Source of the DNA: Blastococcus sp. DSM 46786
Lineage (GTDB): Bacteria; Actinomycetota; Actinomycetes; Mycobacteriales; Geodermatophilaceae
Direction: 5' to 3'
Assembly (NCBI RefSeq): GCF_900109665.1
Contig: NZ_FOAO01000013.1
Location: forward strand, 1 to 64,000
DNA length: 64,000 nucleotides
Below are positions 1 through 8,450 of this stretch, piece by piece (positions within the stretch are counted from its first letter, which is position 1; every line of letters begins with the position of its first letter). The notes beneath the pieces are model-generated. The model searched no databases and was not told the origin of the DNA. It saw only the letters and a list, made by a program, of their open reading frames with translations. A program made the translations under genes and the position numbers.

Positions 1-315
1 GCGGTCGGCCCGGCCGTGCTGCTGGGGCACGTCGACTCCGCCGAGCACGGCCCCGGCGTCTTCTTCGAACTCGGCGCGCTGACACCGGGTGCGGAGGTGG
101 AGGTCGAGCGCGGGGACGGCACCGTCGCCGTCTTCACCGTCGACCGGGTGGAGCGCTACACCAAGACCGGGTTCCCCACCCTGCAGGTGTACGGCAACAC
201 CCCCGACCCCCAGCTGCGGCTGATCACCTGCGGCGGCGAGTTCGACCCCGTCGCCCGCAGCTACGAGGACAACGTCGTCGCCTACGCCACCCTGGCCGGC
301 ACCCGACCCGCCTGA
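1..315 (+). CDS. Class F sortase, C-terminal part (cut by left edge)
   Basis: The frame is open at base 1, so only the last 104 residues are present. LLGHVD supplies the catalytic His and LRLITCGG the catalytic Cys; an Arg follows nine residues after the Cys, and the tail YEDNVVAYA is typical of actinobacterial class F sortases. Such enzymes are secreted or membrane-anchored transpeptidases or hydrolases acting outside the cell; the substrate cannot be told from this fragment. The signal or membrane segment must lie upstream of the window. Whether it works on the pilus genes nearby is unknown. Confidence 0.88.
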   Translation, partial: AVGPAVLLGHVDSAEHGPGVFFELGALTPGAEVEVERGDGTVAVFTVDRVERYTKTGFPTLQVYGNTPDPQLRLITCGGEFDPVARSYEDNVVAYATLAGTRPA

Positions 316-333
316 CCGGTCCGGCCGTTCCCG

Positions 334-1056
334 TCACACGGCGACGGCGGTGACGAAGGTGCAGATCCCCTCGCCGGACTGGGCCCGTGGCCGCAGCCCG
401 ATCGCCCACAGCAGCGCCGTCTCCACCCGGTGGGCCACGCGCCGTGCCCCGACGAACCAGGTCGACCCGCCGCTGGTGACGGTGATGTCCTCGAACCCCG
501 CCGTGCGCACGTGCTCGACGAGCAGCCAGTCGGGGAGGATCGAGATGTGGCCGGGCTGGTAGTAGTGACCCGGCCCGAAGATGAACGGCGCGCCGCGCAG
601 GAACATCTTCAGCCGCGAGTGCGGGTGGCCGACGTTCGGCGTGCTCACCAGCAGCTTGCCGCCCGGCTGCAGCAACGACCGCATCGAGCGCAGCACCTTC
701 CGCGGGTTCTCCACGTGCTCGAGCGTCTCGACGCAGAGCACCATGTCGAAGGGGCCGCGGGTCTCCCCGGTCCACTGCGGGTCGTCGAGGTCGAGGCGGT
801 GGATCCAGTCGTGCGGCGGATCGAGGTCGGTGGGGACGACGTCGAAGCCCGCCTCCCGCAGCCGGCACGCCAGCGCGCCGCAGCCGGCGCCCACCTCGAG
901 GATCCGGCCGCCCTCGGGCAGCTGCTGCCGGACCAGGTCGAGCGCGTACTCGTGCACGCCCGGGGCGGCGTGCACGCCGTGCCCCTGGTAGGACCAGACC
1001 GCCGCCGTGCGATGGGTCGAGCCCTCGTCCACTGTCACGTCCGGAGTGTGGCCCAC
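334..1056 (-). CDS. Class I SAM-dependent methyltransferase
   Basis: A 240-residue protein with a GTG start. ILEVGAGCGALACRL near residue 50 is the SAM-binding motif I, followed by the acidic end of strand 2 (PTDLD) and VLCVETLEHVENP, which matches the motif IV/post-I region of UbiE-like and Methyltransf_11/23 enzymes. The substrate is not predictable. It is the gene next downstream of flagellin on the same strand (66 bases apart), so modification of flagellin or of a glycan on it is possible, but this rests on position only. It is convergent with the sortase fragment, 18 bases away. Confidence 0.85.
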   Translation of the reverse strand: MGHTPDVTVDEGSTHRTAAVWSYQGHGVHAAPGVHEYALDLVRQQLPEGGRILEVGAGCGALACRLREAGFDVVPTDLDPPHDWIHRLDLDDPQWTGETRGPFDMVLCVETLEHVENPRKVLRSMRSLLQPGGKLLVSTPNVGHPHSRLKMFLRGAPFIFGPGHYYQPGHISILPDWLLVEHVRTAGFEDITVTSGGSTWFVGARRVAHRVETALLWAIGLRPRAQSGEGICTFVTAVAV

Positions 1057-1121
1057 CGGCGGGCAGCCCGCGCGCCCGTCGTGCGGTGCCCGGTCGTCGC
1101 TCCGGCCGTAGCGGGCAGGCC

Positions 1122-2318
1122 TCAGCCCAGCAGGCGGAGGATGCCCTGGGGGGACTGCTGGGCCTGGGCGAGCATCGCCGTCCCGGCCTGGGAGAGCACC
1201 TGGGCGCGGGTCAGCGTGCTCATCTCGGCCGCCATGTCGGTGTCGCGGATCCGCGACCAGGACGCGGTCGTGTTCTCGACCGCGACGTCGAGCCGGGCCG
1301 CGGTGTGCGCCAGCCGGTTCTCGATGGCGCCGAGATCGGCCCGCGCGGAACCGACCCGGCGGATCGCGGTGTCGAGGGCGCGTACCGCCGTCCCGGTGTC
1401 CAGCTGGGGGTCGTACCGCAGGCTCAGCCGCTGCCCGTCGGCGGTCGTCGACCCGGGGCCGGGGTTGTCACCGGTGAAGACCAGCTCGCCGGAGGTGGCC
1501 ACCACCGGCATGCCGGCGGTGCCCAGGGCCGCCCGCGCCGCGAGGTTGATCGTGTCGATGTGGTCCTGGGCGGTGACGTCACCGGTGTAGTCGACGGTGC
1601 CGAGGTCGAACGTCCGGCCGGCGTAGCTGATCGTCCCCGTGAGGTCCCGGTAGGCGGCTTCCAGGCTGCCGGGTGTGATGAAGTCCCCCGCGAGGGACAG
1701 CCGGCCGGAGGTCGGCACGCCCTCCTCGTCGGAGACGGCCGGGGTCGCCGTGGCCCGGGCCGCGGAGACGGCCGCCGTGCGGGCTACGTCGATGCCTCCG
1801 ATGCCGAGCCCCTCGGCGTCCATCCCCCTACCGGCCCCGCCGATCACGACGGTGAGCGTCTCGCCCACCTCCGAGCCCACCTGGAAGGTGCCGCGGTAGG
1901 AGCCGTCGAGCAGCGGGGTGCCGTTGAAGGCGGTGACCGTGGCGATCCGGGTCAGCTCGGCGGCGAGCTGGTCGATCTCGCGCTGGACCGCTGCCTTCGC
2001 GGAGGCGTCGAGCGCTCCGTCGTTGGCCGCCTGCACCGTCAGGTCGCGCATGCGCTGCAGCACGGACGTCGACTGCGCCAGGGCACCCTCGGCCGTGCGG
2101 ACGACGCTGATGCCGTCGTGGGTGTTGCGCACCGCCTGGCGCATGCCGCCGATGCGCGACCGGAGGCCCTCCGCGACCGCCAGCTCGGCGGCGTCGTCGG
2201 CGGCCCGGTTGAGGCGCAGCCCTGACGCCAGGCGTTCCAGCGACCGCCCTGCAGCCCGGTCGCTCCCCGCGAGGACCCGGTGGGTGTTGAGCGCCGCGAC
2301 GTTCGTGCTGATCCGCAC
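1122..2318 (-). CDS. fliC: Flagellin
   Basis: A 398-residue flagellin. The N-terminal D0/D1 half begins MRISTNVAALNTHR and contains LERLASGLRLNRAADDAA; the C-terminal half contains RIRDTDMAAEMSTLTRAQVL and ends ILRLLG. These are the two conserved coiled-coil ends that pack in the filament core; the middle (about residues 150-310) is the variable surface part. The GTG start at 2318 follows a GGGAGG ribosome site. No other flagellar gene lies in the window, so the motor and export genes must be elsewhere. It is divergent from the tad operon, with 181 bases between. Confidence 0.95.
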   Translation of the reverse strand: MRISTNVAALNTHRVLAGSDRAAGRSLERLASGLRLNRAADDAAELAVAEGLRSRIGGMRQAVRNTHDGISVVRTAEGALAQSTSVLQRMRDLTVQAANDGALDASAKAAVQREIDQLAAELTRIATVTAFNGTPLLDGSYRGTFQVGSEVGETLTVVIGGAGRGMDAEGLGIGGIDVARTAAVSAARATATPAVSDEEGVPTSGRLSLAGDFITPGSLEAAYRDLTGTISYAGRTFDLGTVDYTGDVTAQDHIDTINLAARAALGTAGMPVVATSGELVFTGDNPGPGSTTADGQRLSLRYDPQLDTGTAVRALDTAIRRVGSARADLGAIENRLAHTAARLDVAVENTTASWSRIRDTDMAAEMSTLTRAQVLSQAGTAMLAQAQQSPQGILRLLG

Positions 2319-2499
2319 GCCGCCTCCCTGTCCGTCCCGCGCCCGCGCCCGCGACCGTGATTCTCAACGGCGGGTGGTGGGCCGGTCTTCAGCCGAACCG
2401 GCCGCCGATCCTCCGCGGCCCCACCGGCGCCTGCGCAGCGAGGCCATCGGGCTGTGCCAGGGTGTGCGCCGTGATCCCCGAGCTCCCTCCCGCCGGCCG

Positions 2500-3159
2500 G
2501 TGACCGCCGCGGCGGTCGCGGTGTCCGCGCTGCTGGGCGTGCTCGCCGGAGCGCTGGCCGACCGGCTCGCCGCGGCCTTCCCGTGGGACGGCGGGGAGGC
2601 GCCGCGCGCCCGGCGGATGCTGCCCGTCCCGCTGACGGAGCTGCTCACGGCCGCGCTGTTCGCCCTCGTGGCGCTGCGGCTCGGCGCGGTCTGGGCGCTG
2701 CCGGCGTTCCTGGTCGTCACCGGGGCGGGCGTGCTCCTCGCGCTGGTCGACCTGCGCCACCGGCTGCTGCCCAACCGCGTCACCGGACCGGCGGTCGCGG
2801 GCACGGCTGCCCTGCTCACCGTGGCCGCCGCGGCGGACGGCGCGTGGGAGCAACTGCTGCGCGCCGGCCTGGCGGCCGCCGTGCTGTTCTGCGGCTACCT
2901 GGTCATGGCGCTGATCTCGCCCGCGGGCCTCGGCATGGGCGACGTCAAGCTGGCCGCCCTGATCGGCCTCCCGCTGGGCTGGCTCGGCTGGGACGCGGTG
3001 CTGCTGGGGGCGGTGGCGGGATTCGTGGTGCAGGCCGTGGTGGCGCTGGCACTGCTCGTGGGCCGGCGGGTCGGCCGGCGGAGCGAGCTGCCCTTCGGGC
3101 CGGCGATGCTGATCGGCGCGGCGATCGCGGTCGGGTGGGGCGGCGCCCTGCTCGGCTGA
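2500..3159 (+). CDS. cpaA: Prepilin peptidase (TadV/CpaA type, A24 family)
   Basis: Integral membrane aspartic protease that cleaves the leader of Flp-type pilins and TadE-like pseudopilins. The two active-site Asp motifs are visible: LALVDLRHRLLPN and GMGDVKLAAL. About six hydrophobic helices cover the 219 residues. There is no N-methyltransferase domain with its zinc cysteines, as expected for the short Tad type. I chose GTG at 2500; GTG at 2464 in the same frame would add 12 residues rich in Arg and Pro. It heads the tad cluster and precedes the pilin gene by 177 bases. Confidence 0.9.
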   Translation: MTAAAVAVSALLGVLAGALADRLAAAFPWDGGEAPRARRMLPVPLTELLTAALFALVALRLGAVWALPAFLVVTGAGVLLALVDLRHRLLPNRVTGPAVAGTAALLTVAAAADGAWEQLLRAGLAAAVLFCGYLVMALISPAGLGMGDVKLAALIGLPLGWLGWDAVLLGAVAGFVVQAVVALALLVGRRVGRRSELPFGPAMLIGAAIAVGWGGALLG

Positions 3160-3336
3160 TCCGCTGACGGAGCGTGATCTACCCCGCCGCCACGTCGCCC
3201 GTCCGACGGGCCGGTGTCGCTGGAAGGGGTGAAGCCCGCTCAAGCCGCGGCGTGTCCTGCACGACAACTCTCCCCAGCAGCCGCACAGGCCGGGTCACCC
3301 GATCCTGCCGGACGGCCGACACCTCAGGGAGTGCAC

Positions 3337-3570
3337 GTGATCAACGCCTACGCCACCATCGCCAGCTTCGTCGCGGTCGCCCAGGAGCGCCTGCGCCGGG
3401 ACGAGAAGGGCGCCACCGCCGTCGAGTACGGCCTCATGGTCGGCCTCATCGCCGTCGCCATCATCGTCGCCGTGACCGCCCTCGGTGGCGGCCTGAGCGA
3501 CCTCTTCTCCGACGTCGAGGGCCAGCTGCCGGCCGTCGGCGGCGGCACCACGACGACCACCACCCCCTGA
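3337..3570 (+). CDS. flp: Flp/Fap-type major pilin
   Basis: A 77-residue Flp pilin. The leader ends at KG and the mature protein would begin ATAVEYGLM, which carries the conserved Glu and Tyr of Flp pilins; a hydrophobic helix follows (about residues 27-48). The tail is PAVGGG followed by six Thr and Pro. GTG at 3337 is chosen because AGGGAG sits five bases before it; GTG at 3331 overlaps that site. The upstream 177 bases presumably carry its own promoter, but I found no convincing consensus. A strong hairpin follows the gene, so the pilin can be made in excess over the assembly proteins. Confidence 0.93.
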   Translation: MINAYATIASFVAVAQERLRRDEKGATAVEYGLMVGLIAVAIIVAVTALGGGLSDLFSDVEGQLPAVGGGTTTTTTP

Positions 3571-3602
3571 TCGCTCGCTGCTGCGCGACGCCGTAGCGGT
3601 TC

Positions 3603-3639
3603 CGGCGCAGCGGCCCTCGTCCCGGGGGCCGCTGCGCCG
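3603..3639 (+). terminator. Perfect 14-bp hairpin between flp and tadE
   Basis: Arms 3603-3616 and 3626-3639 are perfectly complementary with a nine-base loop; no U tract follows. It lies 32 bases after the flp stop and ends 23 bases before the tadE start. The position suggests partial termination or 3-prime protection of flp mRNA, giving much pilin and little assembly machinery. Confidence 0.75.
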
Positions 3640-3662
3640 CTGCACGAGAGGAGGTGGGCGGG

Positions 3663-4076
3663 ATGAGCGAGCGACGGGTGCGTGACGAGCGCGGCGCGAC
3701 CGCGGTGGAGTTCGCCTTCATCGTGCCGCTGCTGGTCCTGCTGGTCATCGGCATCGCCGAGTTCGGCCACGCCTTCCAGGTGCAGGGCACGCTCTCGGCG
3801 GCCGCCCGCGAGGGCGTGCGGGCCATGGCCCTGCGCAACGACCCCGCCGACGCTCGGGCCGTCGTCCGCAACGCCGCCGCCTCGCTGCACCCGGCGATCA
3901 CCGACGACCAGATCGACATCGTGATCGTCGGCGGGACGGCGGAGTCCTGTCCCACCACCGGCGCCGGCGACACCGCCGTCCGCCTCACCGTCACGTACCC
4001 GAAGCCGTACCTGACCGGCTTCTTCGGCTCCGAGATCGAGCTCACCGGAACGGGGGTCATGCGATGCAACGGCTGA
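3663..4076 (+). CDS. tadE: TadE-like minor pilin / pseudopilin
   Basis: A 137-residue TadE-family protein. The N-terminus RDERGATAVEFAFIVPLL has the Flp-like cleavage site (G before ATAVEF) with the conserved Glu, followed by one hydrophobic helix and an extracytoplasmic domain. AGGAGGT eight bases upstream fixes the ATG at 3663 rather than GTG at 3654. The product is expected to be cut by the prepilin peptidase and to help pilus assembly. Its stop overlaps the start of the next gene by 13 bases, indicating translational coupling. Confidence 0.9.
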   Translation: MSERRVRDERGATAVEFAFIVPLLVLLVIGIAEFGHAFQVQGTLSAAAREGVRAMALRNDPADARAVVRNAAASLHPAITDDQIDIVIVGGTAESCPTTGAGDTAVRLTVTYPKPYLTGFFGSEIELTGTGVMRCNG

Positions 4077-5035
4077 CCTCGCGGCTCCGCCGCCGGCTGG
4101 CCGGCGAGCGCGGCGCCAGCGCTGTCGTCTTCTCGCTGCTCCTGGTCCCGATGCTGGGCTTCACGGCCATCGCCGTCGACCTCGGCGCCCTCTACGCCGA
4201 GCGCGCCCGGCTCCAGGTCGCGGCCGACGCCGCCGCCATCGCCGTCGCGCAGGACTGCTCGCGCGGCAACTGCGGCGACATGCTTTCCACGGCCCAGCAG
4301 CTGATCAGCCACAACGACCCGACGGGCACCGCTGCCCAGCCCGTCCTCAGCGGTGACCCGCTCAGCGTCACAGTCACCGGCGGCGCCCCCAAGGAGCACT
4401 GGTTCGCGCCGGTGATCGGCCACGACAGCAGCCAGGTCTCGGCCAGCGCGACCGTCGGCTGGGGTGCCCCGAGCCAGGGCACCGCCGTGCTGCCCCTCAC
4501 CTTCTCCTGGTGCTCCTTCAAGGCCCAGACCGGCGGCGGGCTGCCGTCGACGGAGACGCTGCAGACGATCATGTTCAGCAAGTCCGACGACGTCGGCGGC
4601 TGCACCGGACCGTCGGGCAACTTCGTGCCCGGTGGCTTCGGGTGGGTCGTGCCCGACCAGGGCCGCTGCCACGCCACCTCCGCCATCGGTCAGCGGCTGG
4701 ACTCCGACACCGGCGTCTCGCTGCCCCAGGGCTGCTCCGAGGCCGACCTCCAGGGCTGGCTCGGGCGGACGGTCCTGCTGCCGCTCTTCGACGAGTTCGG
4801 CGACGGCGGCAGCAACGGCTGGTACCGGGTCTACGGCTACGCCGCCTTCACGCTCACCGGCTATGCCGTCAACGGCTCGATCAAGAGCGGCAACAAGGTC
4901 TGCGGGCCCGGCACCAACTCCAGCGACCGGTGCGTCACGGGCTACTACACGCGCTTCGTCGAGCTCTCCGACGACTGGAACTACAGCCCGGACGCCCCGC
5001 AGACGGGCGCCTCGATCCTCCGACTGATCCGATAG
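4064..5035 (+). CDS. TadG-like Flp pilus assembly protein (Tad domain)
   Basis: A 323-residue protein whose N-terminus (GERGASAVVFSLLLVPMLG, then VDLGALYAERARLQVAADAAAIAVAQD) is the Putative Flp pilus-assembly TadE/G-like domain. One membrane helix lies at about residues 20-40; the rest is outside and contains many Cys (for example DCSRGNC near residue 64) that could form disulfides. It lacks the long von Willebrand domain of Gram-negative TadG and is shorter. It ends with TAG. It is embedded in the tad operon between tadE and cpaB. Confidence 0.85.
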   Translation: MQRLTSRLRRRLAGERGASAVVFSLLLVPMLGFTAIAVDLGALYAERARLQVAADAAAIAVAQDCSRGNCGDMLSTAQQLISHNDPTGTAAQPVLSGDPLSVTVTGGAPKEHWFAPVIGHDSSQVSASATVGWGAPSQGTAVLPLTFSWCSFKAQTGGGLPSTETLQTIMFSKSDDVGGCTGPSGNFVPGGFGWVVPDQGRCHATSAIGQRLDSDTGVSLPQGCSEADLQGWLGRTVLLPLFDEFGDGGSNGWYRVYGYAAFTLTGYAVNGSIKSGNKVCGPGTNSSDRCVTGYYTRFVELSDDWNYSPDAPQTGASILRLIR

Positions 5036-5047
5036 GGGCGCCCACTC

Positions 5048-5794
5048 GTGAGACGTCGTTTCCTGGCCGCCGTGGCGGCCCTCGTGCTGATCGCCGTCGG
5101 CACCGTGGTCCTCGTGGGCTACGTGCGCGGCGCGGAGCAGCGTGCCCTCGCCGGCGTCCAGGCCGTGGAGGTGCTGGTGGCCGAGGCCGCCATCCCGGCC
5201 GGCACCCCCGGCAGCGCCCTGGCCGAACTGGTCGGCGTCGAGCTCCTGCCGGCGAAGGCGGCGATGCCCGGCCGGGTCACCGACCTGGCCACGCTGGCCG
5301 ACCGCGTCGCCGACGTGGCGCTGGCCCCGGGGGAGCAGCTGCTCGACAGCCGGTTCGTGCGGCCCGACGCGCGGCAGGCCGCCGGCACGGTGCCCGTGCC
5401 CGACGGGATGCAGGAGGTCAGCATCGTCCTGGAGCCGCAGCGCGCCGTGGGCGGCCGGCTGGCGGCCGGTGACACCGTCGGCGTCTTCGTCTCCATGACC
5501 GGGGACGCCGGGGGCACCACCCACTCGGTCCTGCACGAGGTGCTGGTCAGCCAGGTGCAGGGGGCGCCCGCCCCGCCGGCCCCGCCCGCCGACGGGACGG
5601 CGGCGCCCGCCGCGGCGCCCGCCCCCTCGGGCAGCCTCATGATCACGTTCGCCGTTCCCGCGGCCCAGGCCGAGGCGATCGTCTTCGCCGCCGAGCACGC
5701 CAGCATCTGGCTGTCGCTCGAGCCCGCCGACCCCGACGTCTCCCGCACCCAGGTGCTCACGCCGGACACCATCTACGGAAAGGCCTACTCATGA
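5048..5794 (+). CDS. cpaB: Flp pilus assembly protein CpaB/RcpC
   Basis: A 248-residue protein with an N-terminal membrane anchor (RRRFLAAVAALVLIAVGTVVLVG), a SAF domain (VEVLVAEAAIPAGTPGS onward) and an RcpC/CpaB C-terminal region. A Pro/Ala-rich insert lies around residues 177-197. In diderms CpaB works with the secretin CpaC; no secretin gene is present here, as expected for a monoderm, so the partner must differ. The stop overlaps the start of cpaE (ATGA). Confidence 0.9.
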   Translation: MRRRFLAAVAALVLIAVGTVVLVGYVRGAEQRALAGVQAVEVLVAEAAIPAGTPGSALAELVGVELLPAKAAMPGRVTDLATLADRVADVALAPGEQLLDSRFVRPDARQAAGTVPVPDGMQEVSIVLEPQRAVGGRLAAGDTVGVFVSMTGDAGGTTHSVLHEVLVSQVQGAPAPPAPPADGTAAPAAAPAPSGSLMITFAVPAAQAEAIVFAAEHASIWLSLEPADPDVSRTQVLTPDTIYGKAYS

Positions 5795-6984
5795 GCCGCG
5801 TCGTGCTGGCCGGAGCCGGGGAGGACCTCGTCCTGCGGGTCAAGGAGGCCACCGGCGGCGACGTCCACGTGCTCCCTCCGGGCCGGCTGCCCAGCGACCC
5901 GGCCCGGCTGTTCGAGCAGCTCGTGGACGACGAACTGCCCGACGTGCTGCTCGTGGGTCCGCACGCGCCGGCTCCCGAGGTGCTGGGCCTGGCCAGCCGG
6001 CTCGACGTGCAGTCGCCCGGGATCACCGTCGTCCTCATGGCCGAGCCGTCGCCCGAGATGTGGCAGGCGGCCATGCGCGCGGGCATCCGCGACCTGCTGC
6101 CGCCCGACGCCGGGGTCGAGGAGATCGCCGCCGCCGTCGAGCGGGCCGGGCGGGCCGCCGCCGGCCGGCGCCGGGTGCTGCGCCCGACCAGCGAGACCGA
6201 CCGCTACGCCGGGCGGGTCATCACCATCGCCTCGCCCAAGGGCGGGGTCGGCAAGACCACCGTCGCCACGAACCTGGCCATCGGGCTCACCGAGGCCGCC
6301 CCCCAGTCCACGGTGCTGGTGGACCTGGACGTGCAGTTCGGCGACGTGGCCTCCGCCCTGGGACTGGTCCCCGAGTACACCCTGCCCGACGCCGTCCACG
6401 GGCCGGCGGCCGAGGACACCATGGTCCTCAAGACCTTCCTGACCCAGCACCCGAGCGGGCTGTTCGCCGTCTGCGGCGCGGAGTCGCCGGCGGCCGGTGA
6501 CACGGTCAGCGGTGAGGACGTCACCCGGCTGCTGGCCTCCCTGGCGCGCGAGTTCCGCTACGTCGTCGTCGACACGGCCCCCGGCCTGTCCGAGCAGACT
6601 CTGGCGGCGCTGGACCGGGCGTCCGACGTCGTCATGCTCACGAGCATGGACGTGCCCGGTGTGCGCGGGCTGCGCAAGGAGCTCGACGTGCTCCGCGAGC
6701 TGGCCATGATCCCCGCCGGGCGGCACGTCGTCATGAACTTCGCCGACCCCAAGGGCGGGCTGACCGTCCGCGACGTCGAGACGACGATCGGCACCGGCGT
6801 CGACGTCGTCCTGCCCCGGTCGAAGGCCGTGCCCGCCACGACCAACCAGGGCGTCCCCATCCTGTCCAGCGGCGGCCGCCGCGACCCGATGGTGCGCGAG
6901 CTGCGCCGACTGGTGTCCCGCTTCTCGGCCACCCCGCTCGCGAAGTCCGGTCGCTACCGGGCCAAGCACCGGGCGGCGTCGTGA
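5791..6984 (+). CDS. cpaE: CpaE/TadZ-like MinD-family ATPase
   Basis: A 397-residue pilus-localising ATPase. The N-terminal ~130 residues look like an atypical receiver fold (VLLVGPHAPAPEVLGLASRL). The MinD/ParA domain follows with a deviant Walker A IASPKGGVGKTT near residue 150, VDLDVQFGDVAS and VVVDTAPGLS. TadZ/CpaE proteins mark the site of Tad pilus assembly at the cell membrane. The stop overlaps the cpaF start (GTGA). Confidence 0.92.
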   Translation: MSRVVLAGAGEDLVLRVKEATGGDVHVLPPGRLPSDPARLFEQLVDDELPDVLLVGPHAPAPEVLGLASRLDVQSPGITVVLMAEPSPEMWQAAMRAGIRDLLPPDAGVEEIAAAVERAGRAAAGRRRVLRPTSETDRYAGRVITIASPKGGVGKTTVATNLAIGLTEAAPQSTVLVDLDVQFGDVASALGLVPEYTLPDAVHGPAAEDTMVLKTFLTQHPSGLFAVCGAESPAAGDTVSGEDVTRLLASLAREFRYVVVDTAPGLSEQTLAALDRASDVVMLTSMDVPGVRGLRKELDVLRELAMIPAGRHVVMNFADPKGGLTVRDVETTIGTGVDVVLPRSKAVPATTNQGVPILSSGGRRDPMVRELRRLVSRFSATPLAKSGRYRAKHRAAS

Positions 6985-8450
6985 ACCTCGCCGAGCGGCT
7001 GCAGGCGGCGCGGGGCGGGGGAGCAGTGGCACCCGCGACCGCCCAGCCCGCATCCGTTGCCACGCAGGCGGCGGCGCCACGCGCGGCGTCGCCTGCCGCG
7101 CCCCCGGCCACCCGGACCCTGCCCCGGCCGGCCGCCGCCGCGAGCCCCGCGCCGCCGACCGACGCCCTGGCCCGGCTCAAGGACCGCGTCGGCAAGGCGC
7201 TGTTCGAGCGCATGGGCAGCCGGATGAACGATCCCTCGATGGCAGAGGACGCGCTGCGCGCGGTGGTCCTCAAGGAGCTCGACGAGGTCGTCGAGGAGGA
7301 GAACGTCCCGCTCAGCACGGAGGAGCGCCAGCGGCTCACCGCCGAACTGGCCGACGACGTGCTGGGCTATGGCCCCCTCCAGCGGCTGCTCGACGACGCC
7401 GCGGTCAGCGAGATCATGGTCAACGGGCCGGACGCGATCTACGTGGAGCGAGGCGGCCGGCTGGAGCGAACCGCCACGCGGTTCACGTCCGAGGAGCACC
7501 TGCGGCGGGTCATCGACCGCATCGTCTCGCGGGTGGGGCGGCGGATCGACGAGTCCTCCCCGCTGGTCGACGCCCGGCTGGCGGACGGTTCGCGCGTGAA
7601 CGCGATCATCCCGCCGCTGGCGTTCAGCGGTTCGACGCTGACCATCCGCAAGTTCTCGAAGGAGCCGTTCGGGGTCCAGGACCTCATCGGCTTCGGGACG
7701 CTCTCGCCTGAGATGGCCGAGTTGCTGCACGCCTGCGTCGAGGCCCGGCTCAACATCATCGTCTCCGGCGGCACCGGCACCGGGAAGACGACGCTGCTCA
7801 ACGTGCTGTCGTCGTTCATCCCGGACGGCGAGCGGATCGTCACCATCGAGGACGCGGTCGAGCTGCAGCTCCAGCAGGAGCACGTCGTCCGGCTGGAGTC
7901 GCGGCCGCCGAACATCGAGGGCAGAGGCGCGATCACCATCCGCGACCTGGTCCGCAACTCACTGCGCATGCGGCCCGACCGGATCGTGGTCGGGGAGTGC
8001 CGTGGCGGGGAGTCGCTGGACATGCTCCAGGCCATGAACACCGGCCACGACGGCTCGCTGTCCACCGTGCACGCCAACACCCCGCGCGACGCGATCGCCC
8101 GGCTGGAGACCCTGGTGCTGATGGCCGGCATGGACCTGCCGCTGCGGGCCATCCGTGAGCAGATCGCCTCCGCCGTCGACCTCGTCGTCCAGATCACCCG
8201 GCTGCGCGACGGGAGCCGCCGCGTCACCCACGTCACCGAGGTGCAGGGCATGGAGGGGGAGACCGTGACCCTCCAAGACGCCTTCCTCTTCGACTACTCC
8301 GCCGGGGTCGACGCGCACGGCACCTTCCTCGGCAAGCCCGTGCCGACCGGCGTCCGGCCGCGGTTCACCGACAAGTTCGACGACCTGGGCATCACGCTCT
8401 CGCCCCGCGTCTTCGGCGCGGTCGAGCCGGCCGCCCCCAGGCGGTGGTGA
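6981..8450 (+). CDS. cpaF: Tad secretion ATPase CpaF/TadA
   Basis: A 489-residue hexameric type II/IV secretion ATPase powering pilus assembly from the cytoplasm. An Ala/Pro-rich disordered stretch fills residues 10-60. The core has Walker A GGTGTGKTT near residue 264, an Asp box, RMRPDRIVVGECRGGE (Walker B region) and the His box TGHDGSLSTVHANTP. The length is somewhat above the usual 430-460 because of the N-terminal extension. Overlaps cpaE by four bases and tadB by seven. Confidence 0.95.
   Translation: MNLAERLQAARGGGAVAPATAQPASVATQAAAPRAASPAAPPATRTLPRPAAAASPAPPTDALARLKDRVGKALFERMGSRMNDPSMAEDALRAVVLKELDEVVEEENVPLSTEERQRLTAELADDVLGYGPLQRLLDDAAVSEIMVNGPDAIYVERGGRLERTATRFTSEEHLRRVIDRIVSRVGRRIDESSPLVDARLADGSRVNAIIPPLAFSGSTLTIRKFSKEPFGVQDLIGFGTLSPEMAELLHACVEARLNIIVSGGTGTGKTTLLNVLSSFIPDGERIVTIEDAVELQLQQEHVVRLESRPPNIEGRGAITIRDLVRNSLRMRPDRIVVGECRGGESLDMLQAMNTGHDGSLSTVHANTPRDAIARLETLVLMAGMDLPLRAIREQIASAVDLVVQITRLRDGSRRVTHVTEVQGMEGETVTLQDAFLFDYSAGVDAHGTFLGKPVPTGVRPRFTDKFDDLGITLSPRVFGAVEPAAPRRW

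Noticed and set aside
3239-3268. FliA-type promoter (CTCA, spacer, GCCGA-like) before flp
   Set aside because: CTCA is present, but the second element reads GCACGA, too far from the consensus.
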